17,431 nucleotides of DNA from Betaproteobacteria bacterium (GTDB taxonomy: Bacteria > Pseudomonadota > Gammaproteobacteria > Burkholderiales > JAHFRG01): contig JAHFRG010000009.1 in NCBI GenBank assembly GCA_023258935.1, forward strand, positions 12,516 to 29,946, written 5' to 3'. Below the pieces are notes generated by a model. That model was not told where the DNA came from, searched no databases, and saw only the letters and a program-made list of their open reading frames with translations. Positions 6,635 through 14,425 of this stretch are shown here, piece by piece. The position numbers and the translations under genes are program-made. How positions within the stretch are numbered: the stretch's first letter is position 1; each line of letters starts with the position of its first letter.

Positions 6635-7408
6635 ATGGACTTTTTATACACGATATCAGGATTTACAGTCGGCTTTATCGTCGGCCTTACTGGTGTGGGC
6701 GGAGGCTCGCTGATGACGCCTCTCTTGGTGCTGGTTTTCGGCATCGTGCCGGCGACCGCTGTCGGCACCGATTTGCTTTATGCCGCAATCACCAAAATGG
6801 GCGGGGTGTGGGTGCATGGCCGGCGCAGCAACGTGGATTGGAAAATCGTCGGCTTGCTCGCTTCGGGCAGCCTCCCTGCTTCACTCGTCACGGTCTGGGC
6901 ATTAAAAAAATATGCGGTAGAGACAGCGAGCTTTAATTCGCTGATTACAACAACGCTAGGCATCGCGCTGATTTTGACTGCGCTGGTCCTGATATTCCGC
7001 GAGCGGCTGCAGAAATTCGTGAAACACCATGCCGGCGAGCTCTGGCATGAACGCCACCCGGTTCAGGCCACCGTTGCCACCGGTTTGCTGCTCGGAGTAC
7101 TGGTGACTATTTCTTCGGTGGGGGCCGGCGCATTGGGCGTGGCCGCGCTGACTTTTCTTTACCCTCGGCTTACCGCGGTGAAAATAGTCGGCACCGACAT
7201 CGCCCATGCGGTTCCACTCACAGCGGTTGCGGGACTCGGGCATATGTCTTTGGGCACTGTGGATTTGATGCTGCTTGCGAGCCTCATCCTGGGTTCACTG
7301 CCGGGAATTTATCTCGGGAGTCACTTGAGTGTGAAAATCCCGGAACCGGTGTTGCGGCAGGTTCTCGCCAGCATGCTGGTACTTATCGGCGGCAGGCTGG
7401 TGTGGTGA
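6635..7408 (+). CDS. TauE/SafE (TSUP) family sulfite/sulfur-anion transporter
   Basis: This 257-residue membrane protein belongs to the TauE/SafE (DUF81) family, whose members carry sulfite, sulfoacetate, thiosulfate and other anions. It shows about eight hydrophobic segments in two repeated halves, each opening with a glycine-rich motif: FIVGLTGVGGGSLMTPLL (about residues 14-31) and the GVLVTISSVGAGALGVAAL stretch in the second half. The length is typical. It is the first gene of the sulfate reduction operon and ends 26 bp before cysI, so a role in handling sulfite made by CysH is a reasonable inference; import of another sulfur anion is equally possible. The start lacks a Shine-Dalgarno sequence. 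No gene symbol is given because the substrate is not determined. Confidence 0.85.
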   Translation: MDFLYTISGFTVGFIVGLTGVGGGSLMTPLLVLVFGIVPATAVGTDLLYAAITKMGGVWVHGRRSNVDWKIVGLLASGSLPASLVTVWALKKYAVETASFNSLITTTLGIALILTALVLIFRERLQKFVKHHAGELWHERHPVQATVATGLLLGVLVTISSVGAGALGVAALTFLYPRLTAVKIVGTDIAHAVPLTAVAGLGHMSLGTVDLMLLASLILGSLPGIYLGSHLSVKIPEPVLRQVLASMLVLIGGRLVW

Positions 7409-7434
7409 AGATTTGATATGAAGGAGTCACACTG

Positions 7435-9534
7435 ATGGCTTTTCACAATCTGGCAAACAGAGAGGAAATCGAGGCTTATGCGCAAGCGGTCGATGATTTC
7501 CTGAACCTGCAGCTGGATGCTGACCGTTTCACTGCGACGCGACTGCAGATGGGAGTGTACGGCCAGCGCCAGGAAGGCGTGCACATGGTGCGCATCAAAA
7601 TTCCAGGCGGGCGGCTGCATGCGCGGCAACTGAACACAATTGGCGACCTGCTGGAAAAGTATTCCAAGCACGATGTGGTGCACATCACCACGCGCCAGGA
7701 CATTCAAATGCACTACGTGCCGACGCGCGATACCCCGACGGTGCTGCGCAGCCTTGCCGATGATGCGGGGCTGACCACGCGCGAGGCCTGCGGCAACACC
7801 ATACGCAACGTCACCGCGTGCCCGATGGCCGGAATCTGCCCGCGCGAGCATACCGATGTGACCAAACATCTGGATGGCGCGGTCCAGCATTTTTTGCGTA
7901 ATCCGCTCAACCAGCAGCTGCCGCGCAAATTCAAAATCAGCTTTTCAGGCTGCGAGGCCGACTGCGCGCAAGGCATGCTGCACTGCATGGGCATCGTCGC
8001 GGTGAAAAAAGGCGACCGCTTCGGCTTCAAGGTGCTGGCAGGGGGCGGACTCGGTCACAAGCCGCACGAAGCCATCGTGGTGGAAGAATTCATCGAGGAA
8101 AAAGACCTGCTGCACACGATGGAAGCCATCGTTACCATGCACAACAAGTATTCAGACCGCATCAAGCGCGCCAAATCGCGTATCAAGTTCCTGGTGGACC
8201 GGTTCGGGCCCGAAGGTTTCATTGAAAAATACCACGAGGAACTGGCGCGCATTAAACAAGCGCTCGCCAACCAGCCATATCCCAAAGGGGAATGGAAAAC
8301 CGGTGGTGAAGGTGAAATCTGCGGACAGGGTGCGCCACGCCATGTGGTGCCGCAAAAACAACCCGGGCTTTTCGTGCTGCCAATCAGCACGCCGATCGGG
8401 AACCTGAACGCGAAGCAGTTGCGAGGGTTGGCCAAGGCGCTGCAGGTGCATGGTTTGGACGAAATCCGCACCACCCAGGATCAGAACCTGATGGTTATAA
8501 ATGTGCCGCAAGCGAAACTCGATTCGTTGCGCAAGGCGGTTGCAGCGCTTGGACTACGCGAGCCGGAAGCGGGTGACAACGTGGTGGCCTGCCCCGGCAC
8601 TTCCACCTGCCGCCTCGGCATCACTTCTTCCACGCTGCTTGGCCCCAAGCTCAGGAACGCCGTCGGCGGCGATTTACGCATTCGCGTTTCCGGCTGCCAC
8701 AACGGCTGCGCTCAGCCGGAGATGGGCGATATCGGCATTTACGGCGAAGGCAAGCGCATGCATGGGAAATTAATTCCGCATTACCAGACTTATTTCGGCG
8801 GCAATGGCCTCGCCGGCGGAGGACTCGCGATTAAAGGCCCTTCTGTGCCCGCGGCGCGCATTGAGAGCGCGGTACAGCGAGTGCGCGCGGCTTTTGACAA
8901 GGATCATCTACCGAATGAAACTTTTTTCTACTGGACACGGCGCCGCGGCATCGGGTATTTCAATGAGCTGCTTGCCGATTTAGTGCAAGTTCCTGAAACG
9001 GAAGTCGTCTCGGTGCTGCGTGACCACGGCGATAATCAGGACTTCAAGGTGCTGCAACTCGGCGGCGGGGAATGCGCCGGCGCTACGCAGATGCTGGTGG
9101 GATCGAACTTCTTTGAGGCTGCTCACGAGCGCGGCTACCGCAATGCGCTGGTGTTCCAGCGCAAGTACGGCGAAGCGGTAAAATGCGCCGAAGCAATAGC
9201 CCGCCTGATTGGACAGGGTGTAGTGCACCTGCTGGGCGGCAACAACAAGCAGGAGAGCCTTTCTGATCTCGGCGCCGAACTCGTTGGCCTGTTGTCGGAC
9301 CAGCCCGAACTAGGCGAGCAACTGGCGGAGTTTGGTGCCGCATTCACACGCGATTCCGAAGAGTGGACTGACAAAGAACTCAATCCCTTGTTTACCAAAC
9401 TGGACAATTGGACCATGGAGGTCGCTGAATTGTGTATCAGCCGCGACCGCCAGCTCGATCTTTCAGGCGCGCTGCCGGGCCCACTTGCCGTGCAAAAAGC
9501 AATTCCAGTCGCGGTGCAGGCCGCTGCGGCCTGA
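7435..9534 (+). CDS. cysI: Siroheme- and [4Fe-4S]-dependent sulfite reductase (nitrite/sulfite reductase family)
   Basis: CysI reduces sulfite to sulfide with six electrons using siroheme bridged to a [4Fe-4S] cluster. The protein has the family's two-fold repeat: ferredoxin-like halves begin near residues 20 and 313. The second half carries the cluster ligands, CPGTSTC (C386, C392) and CHNGC (C421, C425), followed by QPEMGDIGIYG. Unusually the first half has the same spacing, CPMAGIC (C129, C135) and CEADC (C173, C177). At 699 residues it is about 130-150 longer than usual; residues from about 535, starting VLQLGGGECAGA, form a mainly helical tail I do not recognise. AAGGAG lies 8 bases before the ATG. 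No cysJ is present, and the CPGT-type motif resembles ferredoxin-linked SirA/NirA, so ferredoxin is the likely donor. Nitrite reductase activity cannot be excluded from sequence, but cysHDN context favours sulfite. Confidence 0.92.
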   Translation: MAFHNLANREEIEAYAQAVDDFLNLQLDADRFTATRLQMGVYGQRQEGVHMVRIKIPGGRLHARQLNTIGDLLEKYSKHDVVHITTRQDIQMHYVPTRDTPTVLRSLADDAGLTTREACGNTIRNVTACPMAGICPREHTDVTKHLDGAVQHFLRNPLNQQLPRKFKISFSGCEADCAQGMLHCMGIVAVKKGDRFGFKVLAGGGLGHKPHEAIVVEEFIEEKDLLHTMEAIVTMHNKYSDRIKRAKSRIKFLVDRFGPEGFIEKYHEELARIKQALANQPYPKGEWKTGGEGEICGQGAPRHVVPQKQPGLFVLPISTPIGNLNAKQLRGLAKALQVHGLDEIRTTQDQNLMVINVPQAKLDSLRKAVAALGLREPEAGDNVVACPGTSTCRLGITSSTLLGPKLRNAVGGDLRIRVSGCHNGCAQPEMGDIGIYGEGKRMHGKLIPHYQTYFGGNGLAGGGLAIKGPSVPAARIESAVQRVRAAFDKDHLPNETFFYWTRRRGIGYFNELLADLVQVPETEVVSVLRDHGDNQDFKVLQLGGGECAGATQMLVGSNFFEAAHERGYRNALVFQRKYGEAVKCAEAIARLIGQGVVHLLGGNNKQESLSDLGAELVGLLSDQPELGEQLAEFGAAFTRDSEEWTDKELNPLFTKLDNWTMEVAELCISRDRQLDLSGALPGPLAVQKAIPVAVQAAAA

Positions 9535-9536
9535 CC

Positions 9537-10268
9537 ATGATAACCCGCAACAAACCGCAGCTCTCTGTCGAAGCGGGAGCGGCTCCGGAGCGCAAAGCTG
9601 AAAGCGTAACAGCGCTGCTCTCGAAAATCGAGAAAGACTTTGCACCTGCCGTTTTCGCAAGCAGCTTTGGCGCCGAGGACATGGTGCTGCTTGATCTCAT
9701 CGTGCGTTTCGCTCCTGGAATCGAAATCTTCACCCTGGATACCGGCCGTTTACCTGAGGAGACCTACGCGCTCATGAAAAAAGTCTCGGAACATTATGGC
9801 GTCAAAGTGCGCGCGTATTTCCCTGAAGCCCGGGCGGTCGAAGAATACGTGCGGCAGCATGGGCCCAACGCGTTTTATGAAAGCGTGGAGTTGCGCAAAG
9901 CGTGCTGCTTCATGCGCAAGGTGGAGCCGCTCAAGCGCGCGCTCAAGGATAAAAAAGCCTGGGTCACCGGCCTGCGACGCGAACAATTGGCGACGCGCAG
10001 TGATATTCCTGAATCGGAATTCGACCAAGACCACGGTTTACACAAGTTCAATCTTCTTTACGACTGGACTGAAAAAGAAGTGTGGGCTTATATTCGCGCC
10101 AATAACGTGCCTTATAACGCGCTGCATGACAAAGGTTATGCCAGCATCGGCTGCGCCCCGTGCACCCGCGCAATTACGCCGGGCGAGGACATACGCGCAG
10201 GACGCTGGTGGTGGGAAGATGAGCAGAACAAGGAATGCGGTCTGCACCGCAAAAGCGAGGCGGCATGA
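9537..10268 (+). CDS. cysH: Adenylylsulfate (APS) reductase, thioredoxin-dependent, [4Fe-4S] type
   Basis: CysH reduces activated sulfate to sulfite and AMP with thioredoxin. The 243-residue protein has the PP-loop-like SSFGAEDMVLLDL (42-54), LDTGRLPEET (67-76), TGLRREQ (144-150) and the C-terminal catalytic ECGLH (C234). It also has the cysteine pairs ACCFMRK (C123, C124) and GCAPCTR (C206, C209), which bind a [4Fe-4S] cluster and mark the APS-using class rather than the PAPS-using enterobacterial class. This fits the absence of an APS kinase: CysN has no CysC domain and no cysC is present. The ATG at 9537 starts 2 bases after the cysI stop and is preferred over an upstream frame that overlaps cysI by about 100 bases. 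It overlaps cysD by ATGA, implying translational coupling. Confidence 0.95.
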   Translation: MITRNKPQLSVEAGAAPERKAESVTALLSKIEKDFAPAVFASSFGAEDMVLLDLIVRFAPGIEIFTLDTGRLPEETYALMKKVSEHYGVKVRAYFPEARAVEEYVRQHGPNAFYESVELRKACCFMRKVEPLKRALKDKKAWVTGLRREQLATRSDIPESEFDQDHGLHKFNLLYDWTEKEVWAYIRANNVPYNALHDKGYASIGCAPCTRAITPGEDIRAGRWWWEDEQNKECGLHRKSEAA

Positions 10269-11218
10269 GCGGGCCTGCTACATTGCGCAAGCAAAATCTC
10301 GCCGTCGAGGAGGGGCGCTTCCATCATCTGAGCCATCTTGAAGTGCTGGAGAGCGAATCCATCCACATCCTGCGCGAAGTGGCTGCGGAGTGCAAAAACC
10401 CCGCGCTGCTGTTTTCCGGCGGCAAGGATTCGATTGTGCTGTTGCGCCTGGCGGAGAAAGCATTTCGTCCAGCGCGCTTTCCGTTTCCACTACTGCACAT
10501 TGACACCGGGCATAATTTCCCTGAAGTAATTGCTTTCCGCGACCATCGCGTGAAACAGCTCGGTGAGCGCCTCATCGTGGGCTCGGTTGAGGATTCCATC
10601 AAGGCCGGGCGCGTGGTGCTGAAAAGCGAATCCGAAAGCCGCAATGTCCATCAGTCCATCACGCTGCTCGACACCATCGCAGAATACGGTTTTGATGCCT
10701 GCATTGGTGGTGCGCGGCGCGACGAGGAAAAAGCGCGCGCCAAGGAGCGCATCTTTTCCTTCCGTGACGAGTTTGGGCAATGGGATCCGAAAAACCAGCG
10801 CCCCGAACTATGGGACCTGTACAACACCAAAGTGCATCCCGGCGAGCACATGCGAGTATTTCCCATCAGTAACTGGACTGAGCTCGACGTGTGGCAATAC
10901 ATTGCGCAAGAGCAGCTGGAAATCCCGGTGATTTACCGCGCCCACCGGTGTGCGGTGATTCGCCGCGGCAGTGGCTTGCTGCCGGTTACCCATTTGGTGC
11001 AGCCGCGGCCGAGCGAGAAAGTAGAAAACATCATGGTGCGCTTCCGCACCGTGGGCGACATGACCTGCACCTGCCCGGTGGAGTCCGATGCGGTGACGCT
11101 GGAACAAATCATCGCCGAGACCGCAGCAACCCGCATCACCGAGCGCGGCGCGACGCGCATGGACGATCAGACCTCCGAAGCTTCGATGGAGCTTAGAAAA
11201 AAAGAGGGTTATTTCTGA
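10265..11218 (+). CDS. cysD: Sulfate adenylyltransferase subunit 2
   Basis: CysD is the catalytic, ATP-pyrophosphatase-fold subunit of ATP sulfurylase; with the GTPase CysN it converts sulfate and ATP to APS. The 317-residue protein has the PP-loop LLFSGGKDSIVLLRL (P-loop at 51-56), LHIDTGHNFPEV, the GGARRDEEKARAKERIFSFR stretch and FPISNWTELDVWQYI, all family signatures. The ATG at 10265 overlaps the cysH stop as ATGA with GAGG (10257-10260) 4 bases upstream; a start at 10235 would add 10 residues inside cysH without a better ribosome binding site. The stop overlaps the cysN start as TGATG. It is slightly longer than E. coli CysD (302) at the ends only. Confidence 0.96.
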   Translation: MSGPATLRKQNLAVEEGRFHHLSHLEVLESESIHILREVAAECKNPALLFSGGKDSIVLLRLAEKAFRPARFPFPLLHIDTGHNFPEVIAFRDHRVKQLGERLIVGSVEDSIKAGRVVLKSESESRNVHQSITLLDTIAEYGFDACIGGARRDEEKARAKERIFSFRDEFGQWDPKNQRPELWDLYNTKVHPGEHMRVFPISNWTELDVWQYIAQEQLEIPVIYRAHRCAVIRRGSGLLPVTHLVQPRPSEKVENIMVRFRTVGDMTCTCPVESDAVTLEQIIAETAATRITERGATRMDDQTSEASMELRKKEGYF

Positions 11219-12501
11219 TGTCAGCCGTCGAAAAAGCTGCTCTACGGAACATGGAGCTGCTGCGCTTCATCACGGCAGGCAGCGTGGATGACGGCAAAAG
11301 CACACTCATCGGCCGGTTGCTTTACGATTCCAAATCGATTCTCGAGGACCAGCTCTCGGCGATTGAAAAAACCACCCGGCGCAGGGGAATGAACGGGGTG
11401 GACTTGTCGCTGCTCACTGATGGCCTGCAGGCCGAGCGCGAGCAGGGCATTACCATAGACGTGGCCTACCGCTATTTCGCCACGCCCAGGCGCAAGTTCA
11501 TTATCGCTGATACGCCCGGCCACGAGCAGTACACCCGCAACATGGTGACCGGCGCCAGCACCGCCAATCTCGCGGTGATTTTGATTGACGCGCGCAAAGG
11601 CGTGCTCACCCAGTCGCGTCGGCATGCTTACATCGCGTCGCTCGTCGGGATTCCACACCTGGTGGTGGCGGTGAATAAAATGGACCTGGTAGGATATTCG
11701 CAGGACGTGTTTAACTCCATCAAGAAGGAATTTTCAGCTTTCGTGAGCCACCTCAACCTGCACGATGTGCACTATATTCCGATTTCCGCGCTGCACGGCG
11801 ACATGGTGGTGGAGCGGGGTGAAAACCTGCTTTGGTACGACGGTACGCCGCTGCTTGAATTGCTGGAAACCATCGAGATTGCGAGCGACATCAATACCAG
11901 CGATTTCCGCTTCCCGGTGCAATGGGTGTGCCGTCCGGCTGACCCGGCATACCAGGATTACCGCGGCTACATGGGGCGCATTGAGTCGGGCGAGATTCAG
12001 GTCGGCGATAGCATCACGGTGCTGCCCTCAGGGCTGACTTCAAAAGTAAAAGAGATTGCCACTTACAATGCCACGCACGAGCTGGCGTTTGCGCCGCAAT
12101 CCGTCGCTCTCAGGATCGAAGACCATATTGACATTTCGCGAGGCGACATGATTGTGAAAAGCGGCAACCAGCCGCGTGTCGCCAGGGAATTCGACGCCAT
12201 GCTGTGCTGGCTCTCCGAACAGCCGCTGGATTTGCGCCGCAAGTATTTCGTCAAGCACGCCGCCAAGACGGTGAAGGGTTTGGTTTCGAAACTCGACTAC
12301 CGCGTGGATGTGAATACCCTGCAGCAGGACAGCGTGCCGCAACTCAATATGAGTGAGATCGGGCGCGCCAGGCTGAAAACGCAGCAACCCTTGATGTGCG
12401 ATGCTTATGACAAAAACCGGGCTACTGGCTGCTTTATCATGATTGATGAAGCCACGCATAATACGGTCGCCGCGGGGATGGTTATCGAGGCAGGACAATG
12501 A
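11218..12501 (+). CDS. cysN: Sulfate adenylyltransferase subunit 1 (GTPase)
   Basis: CysN is the EF-Tu-like GTPase that drives APS formation by CysD. The 427-residue protein has G1 GSVDDGKST (21-29), the TDGLQAEREQGITIDVAYR switch region, G3 DTPGHEQY (98-105), G4 NKMD (153-156) and a G5-type SALHGD, followed by two beta-barrel domains. It lacks both the C-terminal APS kinase (CysC) domain found in CysNC fusions and some of the length of E. coli CysN (475). With no kinase, APS would be the direct substrate of the neighbouring CysH. GAGGG (11204-11208) lies 9 bases before the ATG. The gene overlaps cysD by one base and cobA by ATGA. Confidence 0.96.
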   Translation: MSAVEKAALRNMELLRFITAGSVDDGKSTLIGRLLYDSKSILEDQLSAIEKTTRRRGMNGVDLSLLTDGLQAEREQGITIDVAYRYFATPRRKFIIADTPGHEQYTRNMVTGASTANLAVILIDARKGVLTQSRRHAYIASLVGIPHLVVAVNKMDLVGYSQDVFNSIKKEFSAFVSHLNLHDVHYIPISALHGDMVVERGENLLWYDGTPLLELLETIEIASDINTSDFRFPVQWVCRPADPAYQDYRGYMGRIESGEIQVGDSITVLPSGLTSKVKEIATYNATHELAFAPQSVALRIEDHIDISRGDMIVKSGNQPRVAREFDAMLCWLSEQPLDLRRKYFVKHAAKTVKGLVSKLDYRVDVNTLQQDSVPQLNMSEIGRARLKTQQPLMCDAYDKNRATGCFIMIDEATHNTVAAGMVIEAGQ

Positions 12502-13268
12502 ACGGTAAAGTGTATTTGATAGGCGCAGGGCCTGGAGCGCCGGATTTGATCACTGTGCGCGGTGCAGAGATTCTCAAACGTGCCGACATTGTATTTTACG
12601 ATGCGTTAGTGCATCTGGATACTTTGGCATTCGCGCCTCGCGCCAAAAAAGTGGCCGTAGGGAAGCGTTGCTCGCGTATTTCCACCGACCAGCGCTTCAT
12701 CAACCGCAATCTGGTGGAAGCGGCGCATAAATATCCAATCGTAGTCCGGCTCAAGGGCGGTGATCCCATGCTGTTTGGGCGCGCGCAGGAAGAAATTGCT
12801 GCGCTCAAAAAAGCCGGGATTGAATACGAAATTGTGCCTGGCGTAACCGCCGCACTGGGAGCCAGCGCCGAAGTCGGGGTATCGCTCACCCGCAGGGGAT
12901 TGAGCCGCAGCGTGGTATTTGTCACGCCGCGTGTCGGTGAAGGAGAGGAAACGGCAAATTGGGTCAAAAGCGTGCTCGCCGCGGATACCGCAGTGCTTTA
13001 CATGGCAGCCGGTCAGGCTGGAGAAATTTCCGCGATTCTTCTTGGCCAAGGGATGCCCGCTGCGACTCCGGCAGTAGTGGTAGAGAAAGCCACGCTTCCC
13101 GAATCGCGGCAGTTCCATACCACGCTTTCCGGTATGCGTGATGCAGGGCAATGGAATCTTCAAGGGCCGGCGCTGATTTTCCTCGGTGAAGTGTTCCGCG
13201 AATCGGCGGTCGCGGACACAGCAATCGAAGAGCTACTGCGCACGCTTAAAGTGGTTTCCGCAAACTGA
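12498..13268 (+). CDS. cobA: Uroporphyrinogen-III C-methyltransferase (SUMT)
   Basis: This enzyme methylates uroporphyrinogen III twice with S-adenosylmethionine to give precorrin-2, the first step to siroheme. The 256-residue protein is a single-domain SUMT: VYLIGAGPGAPDLITVRG (5-22), VVRLKGGDPMLFGRAQEE (about 82-99) and EIVPGVTAALGASAEVGVSL (about 112-131) are the family motifs. It lacks the CysG N-terminal dehydrogenase/ferrochelatase domain, so these last siroheme steps must be encoded elsewhere. GAGG and AGGA lie just before the ATG, which overlaps the cysN stop as ATGA. Being last in the operon, it links supply of the CysI cofactor to cys expression. A cobalamin role cannot be excluded but the context points to siroheme. 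Confidence 0.94.
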   Translation: MNGKVYLIGAGPGAPDLITVRGAEILKRADIVFYDALVHLDTLAFAPRAKKVAVGKRCSRISTDQRFINRNLVEAAHKYPIVVRLKGGDPMLFGRAQEEIAALKKAGIEYEIVPGVTAALGASAEVGVSLTRRGLSRSVVFVTPRVGEGEETANWVKSVLAADTAVLYMAAGQAGEISAILLGQGMPAATPAVVVEKATLPESRQFHTTLSGMRDAGQWNLQGPALIFLGEVFRESAVADTAIEELLRTLKVVSAN

Positions 13269-13379
13269 TTTCCCCTTTTGTTTAATTCACAGCGTTAGAT
13301 CGTAGTTGTTTCCTGCAGCTGACGCAGTAGCCGCAAGCTTGAAGGCACTGTAAAATTCACGCTTTTAGCGTGCGTTTCC

Positions 13380-14417
13380 ATGTTGATTTCCCGGGGTATC
13401 CCAGATCAGGCCTCAGCGCCGGTGGCGTTGACCATCGGCAATTTCGACGGCGTTCATCTCGGACATCGCGCGATGCTCACTCGGCTCGTTGAGAGCGCGC
13501 GGTCCAAAAGCCTGGTTTCCTGCGTGCTGACTTTCGAGCCGCACCCGCGTGAATTTTTCACGCCATCATCCGCACCGGCGCGCTTGAGCAATTTACGGGA
13601 AAAGCTGGAAGCATTCGCGTCGCTGGGCGTGGAACGCACGCAAATTTGCCGCTTTAACCGCAACTTTGCCGATCTAAGCGCGCAGGAGTTCATCGAGCGC
13701 GTGGTTTGCCGTGGACTCAATACAAAATGGCTGCTGGTGGGAGAAGATTTCCGCTTTGGCAGGAAGCGCGCAGGCGACCTCGCCATGATGCAGGCAGTGG
13801 CGAAGAAATTCGCGTTCGATGTATGTGTCATGCCCACTGTCGTGTTTAACGGGCAGCGCGTTTCCAGCACTATGGTGCGCGATGCTTTGGCACTGGGTAA
13901 TCTGGAGCAGGCACGCGAGTTATTGGGAAAACCTTACAGCATCAGCGGCAGGGTGGTGCATGGCGACAAGACCGGACGCAAAATCGGTTATCCCACCGCA
14001 AATATCAGGATCAAGCATCCGCGTCCGGCGCTTGGCGGAATTTTCGCGGTGGAGATTGCAGGAATCTCCGAGCATCCACTGAAAGGAGTTGCAAGCCTGG
14101 GAGTGCGGCCGACAGTCAAGGACAACGGCGTGCCATTGCTCGAAGTTTATGTGTTCGACTTTGACAGCGAGATTTATGGGCAGCATGTACAGGTGAATTT
14201 CCTGCATAAATTGCGTGACGAGGAAAAATACGTAGACATCGAGACCCTGACGCGGCAGATTGCTGTGGATGTGGAGAAGGCAAAATCTTTTTTTGACCGC
14301 AGAGGACGCGGAGAAGACCAAGAAAATCCGCATGAAAAACCAGATCAAACATATCCGGCTCTGGCTGGTGACAACAAAGAAGATTTTCCTCTGCGTCCTC
14401 GGCGCCCTCCGCGGTAA
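13380..14417 (+). CDS. ribF: Bifunctional riboflavin kinase / FAD synthetase with repeat-derived C-terminal tail
   Basis: RibF phosphorylates riboflavin to FMN and adenylates FMN to FAD. The N-terminal nucleotidyltransferase domain has TIGNFDGVHLGHR (18-30, with the HxGH motif) and LTFEPHPREFF. The C-terminal kinase domain starts at about residue 186 with SGRVVHGDKTGRKIGYPTAN and continues through GVASLGVRPTVKDNG and the VNFLHKLRDEEKY region. A normal RibF ends near residue 305, after KAKSFF. Here residues 306-345 are a basic, low-complexity-like tail (DRRGRGEDQENP onward, ending RPRRPPR) read entirely from the inverted repeat at 14282-14425. The core enzyme looks intact. The start at 13380 fits the family but has no Shine-Dalgarno sequence. 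A 111-bp gap after cobA suggests a separate transcript, probably shared with ileS and lspA. Confidence 0.94.
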   Translation: MLISRGIPDQASAPVALTIGNFDGVHLGHRAMLTRLVESARSKSLVSCVLTFEPHPREFFTPSSAPARLSNLREKLEAFASLGVERTQICRFNRNFADLSAQEFIERVVCRGLNTKWLLVGEDFRFGRKRAGDLAMMQAVAKKFAFDVCVMPTVVFNGQRVSSTMVRDALALGNLEQARELLGKPYSISGRVVHGDKTGRKIGYPTANIRIKHPRPALGGIFAVEIAGISEHPLKGVASLGVRPTVKDNGVPLLEVYVFDFDSEIYGQHVQVNFLHKLRDEEKYVDIETLTRQIAVDVEKAKSFFDRRGRGEDQENPHEKPDQTYPALAGDNKEDFPLRPRRPPR

Positions 14418-14425
14418 AAGATTTT
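14282..14425. repeat. Imperfect inverted-repeat element (MITE/REP-like) across the ribF/ileS junction
   Basis: The element has 10-bp identical inverted ends, AAAATCTTTT (14282-14291) and AAAAGATTTT (14416-14425). Inside these the arms stay complementary with mismatches: the left arm reads ACCGCAGAGGACGCGGAG, and the right arm, reverse-complemented, reads ACCGCGGAGGGCGCCGAGG, with GAAAATC at the inner edge of both. Each arm is about 45 bases around a centre of about 50. From memory, ACCGCAGAGGACGC-type repeats occur in many copies in environmental proteobacterial genomes. No clear target-site duplication is seen, and there is no transposase. It carries the last 40 codons and stop of ribF and ends exactly at the base before the ileS ATG. 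Confidence 0.75.

Noticed and set aside
8311..8316. Possible fusion or frameshift in cysI because the protein is long
   Set aside because: Both sulfite reductase halves and the tail read through in one frame with no internal start or break; the length comes from the C-terminal extension.
9432..9536. Upstream in-frame start for cysH
   Set aside because: It would overlap the end of cysI by about 100 bases and adds residues unlike the family; the ATG at 9537 fits the operon spacing.
13269..13379. Promoter or terminator between cobA and ribF
   Set aside because: A TAAAAT (13351-13356) lacks a -35 at proper spacing, and CACGC-TTTTA-GCGTG is a short stem without a T-run; neither is strong enough to list.
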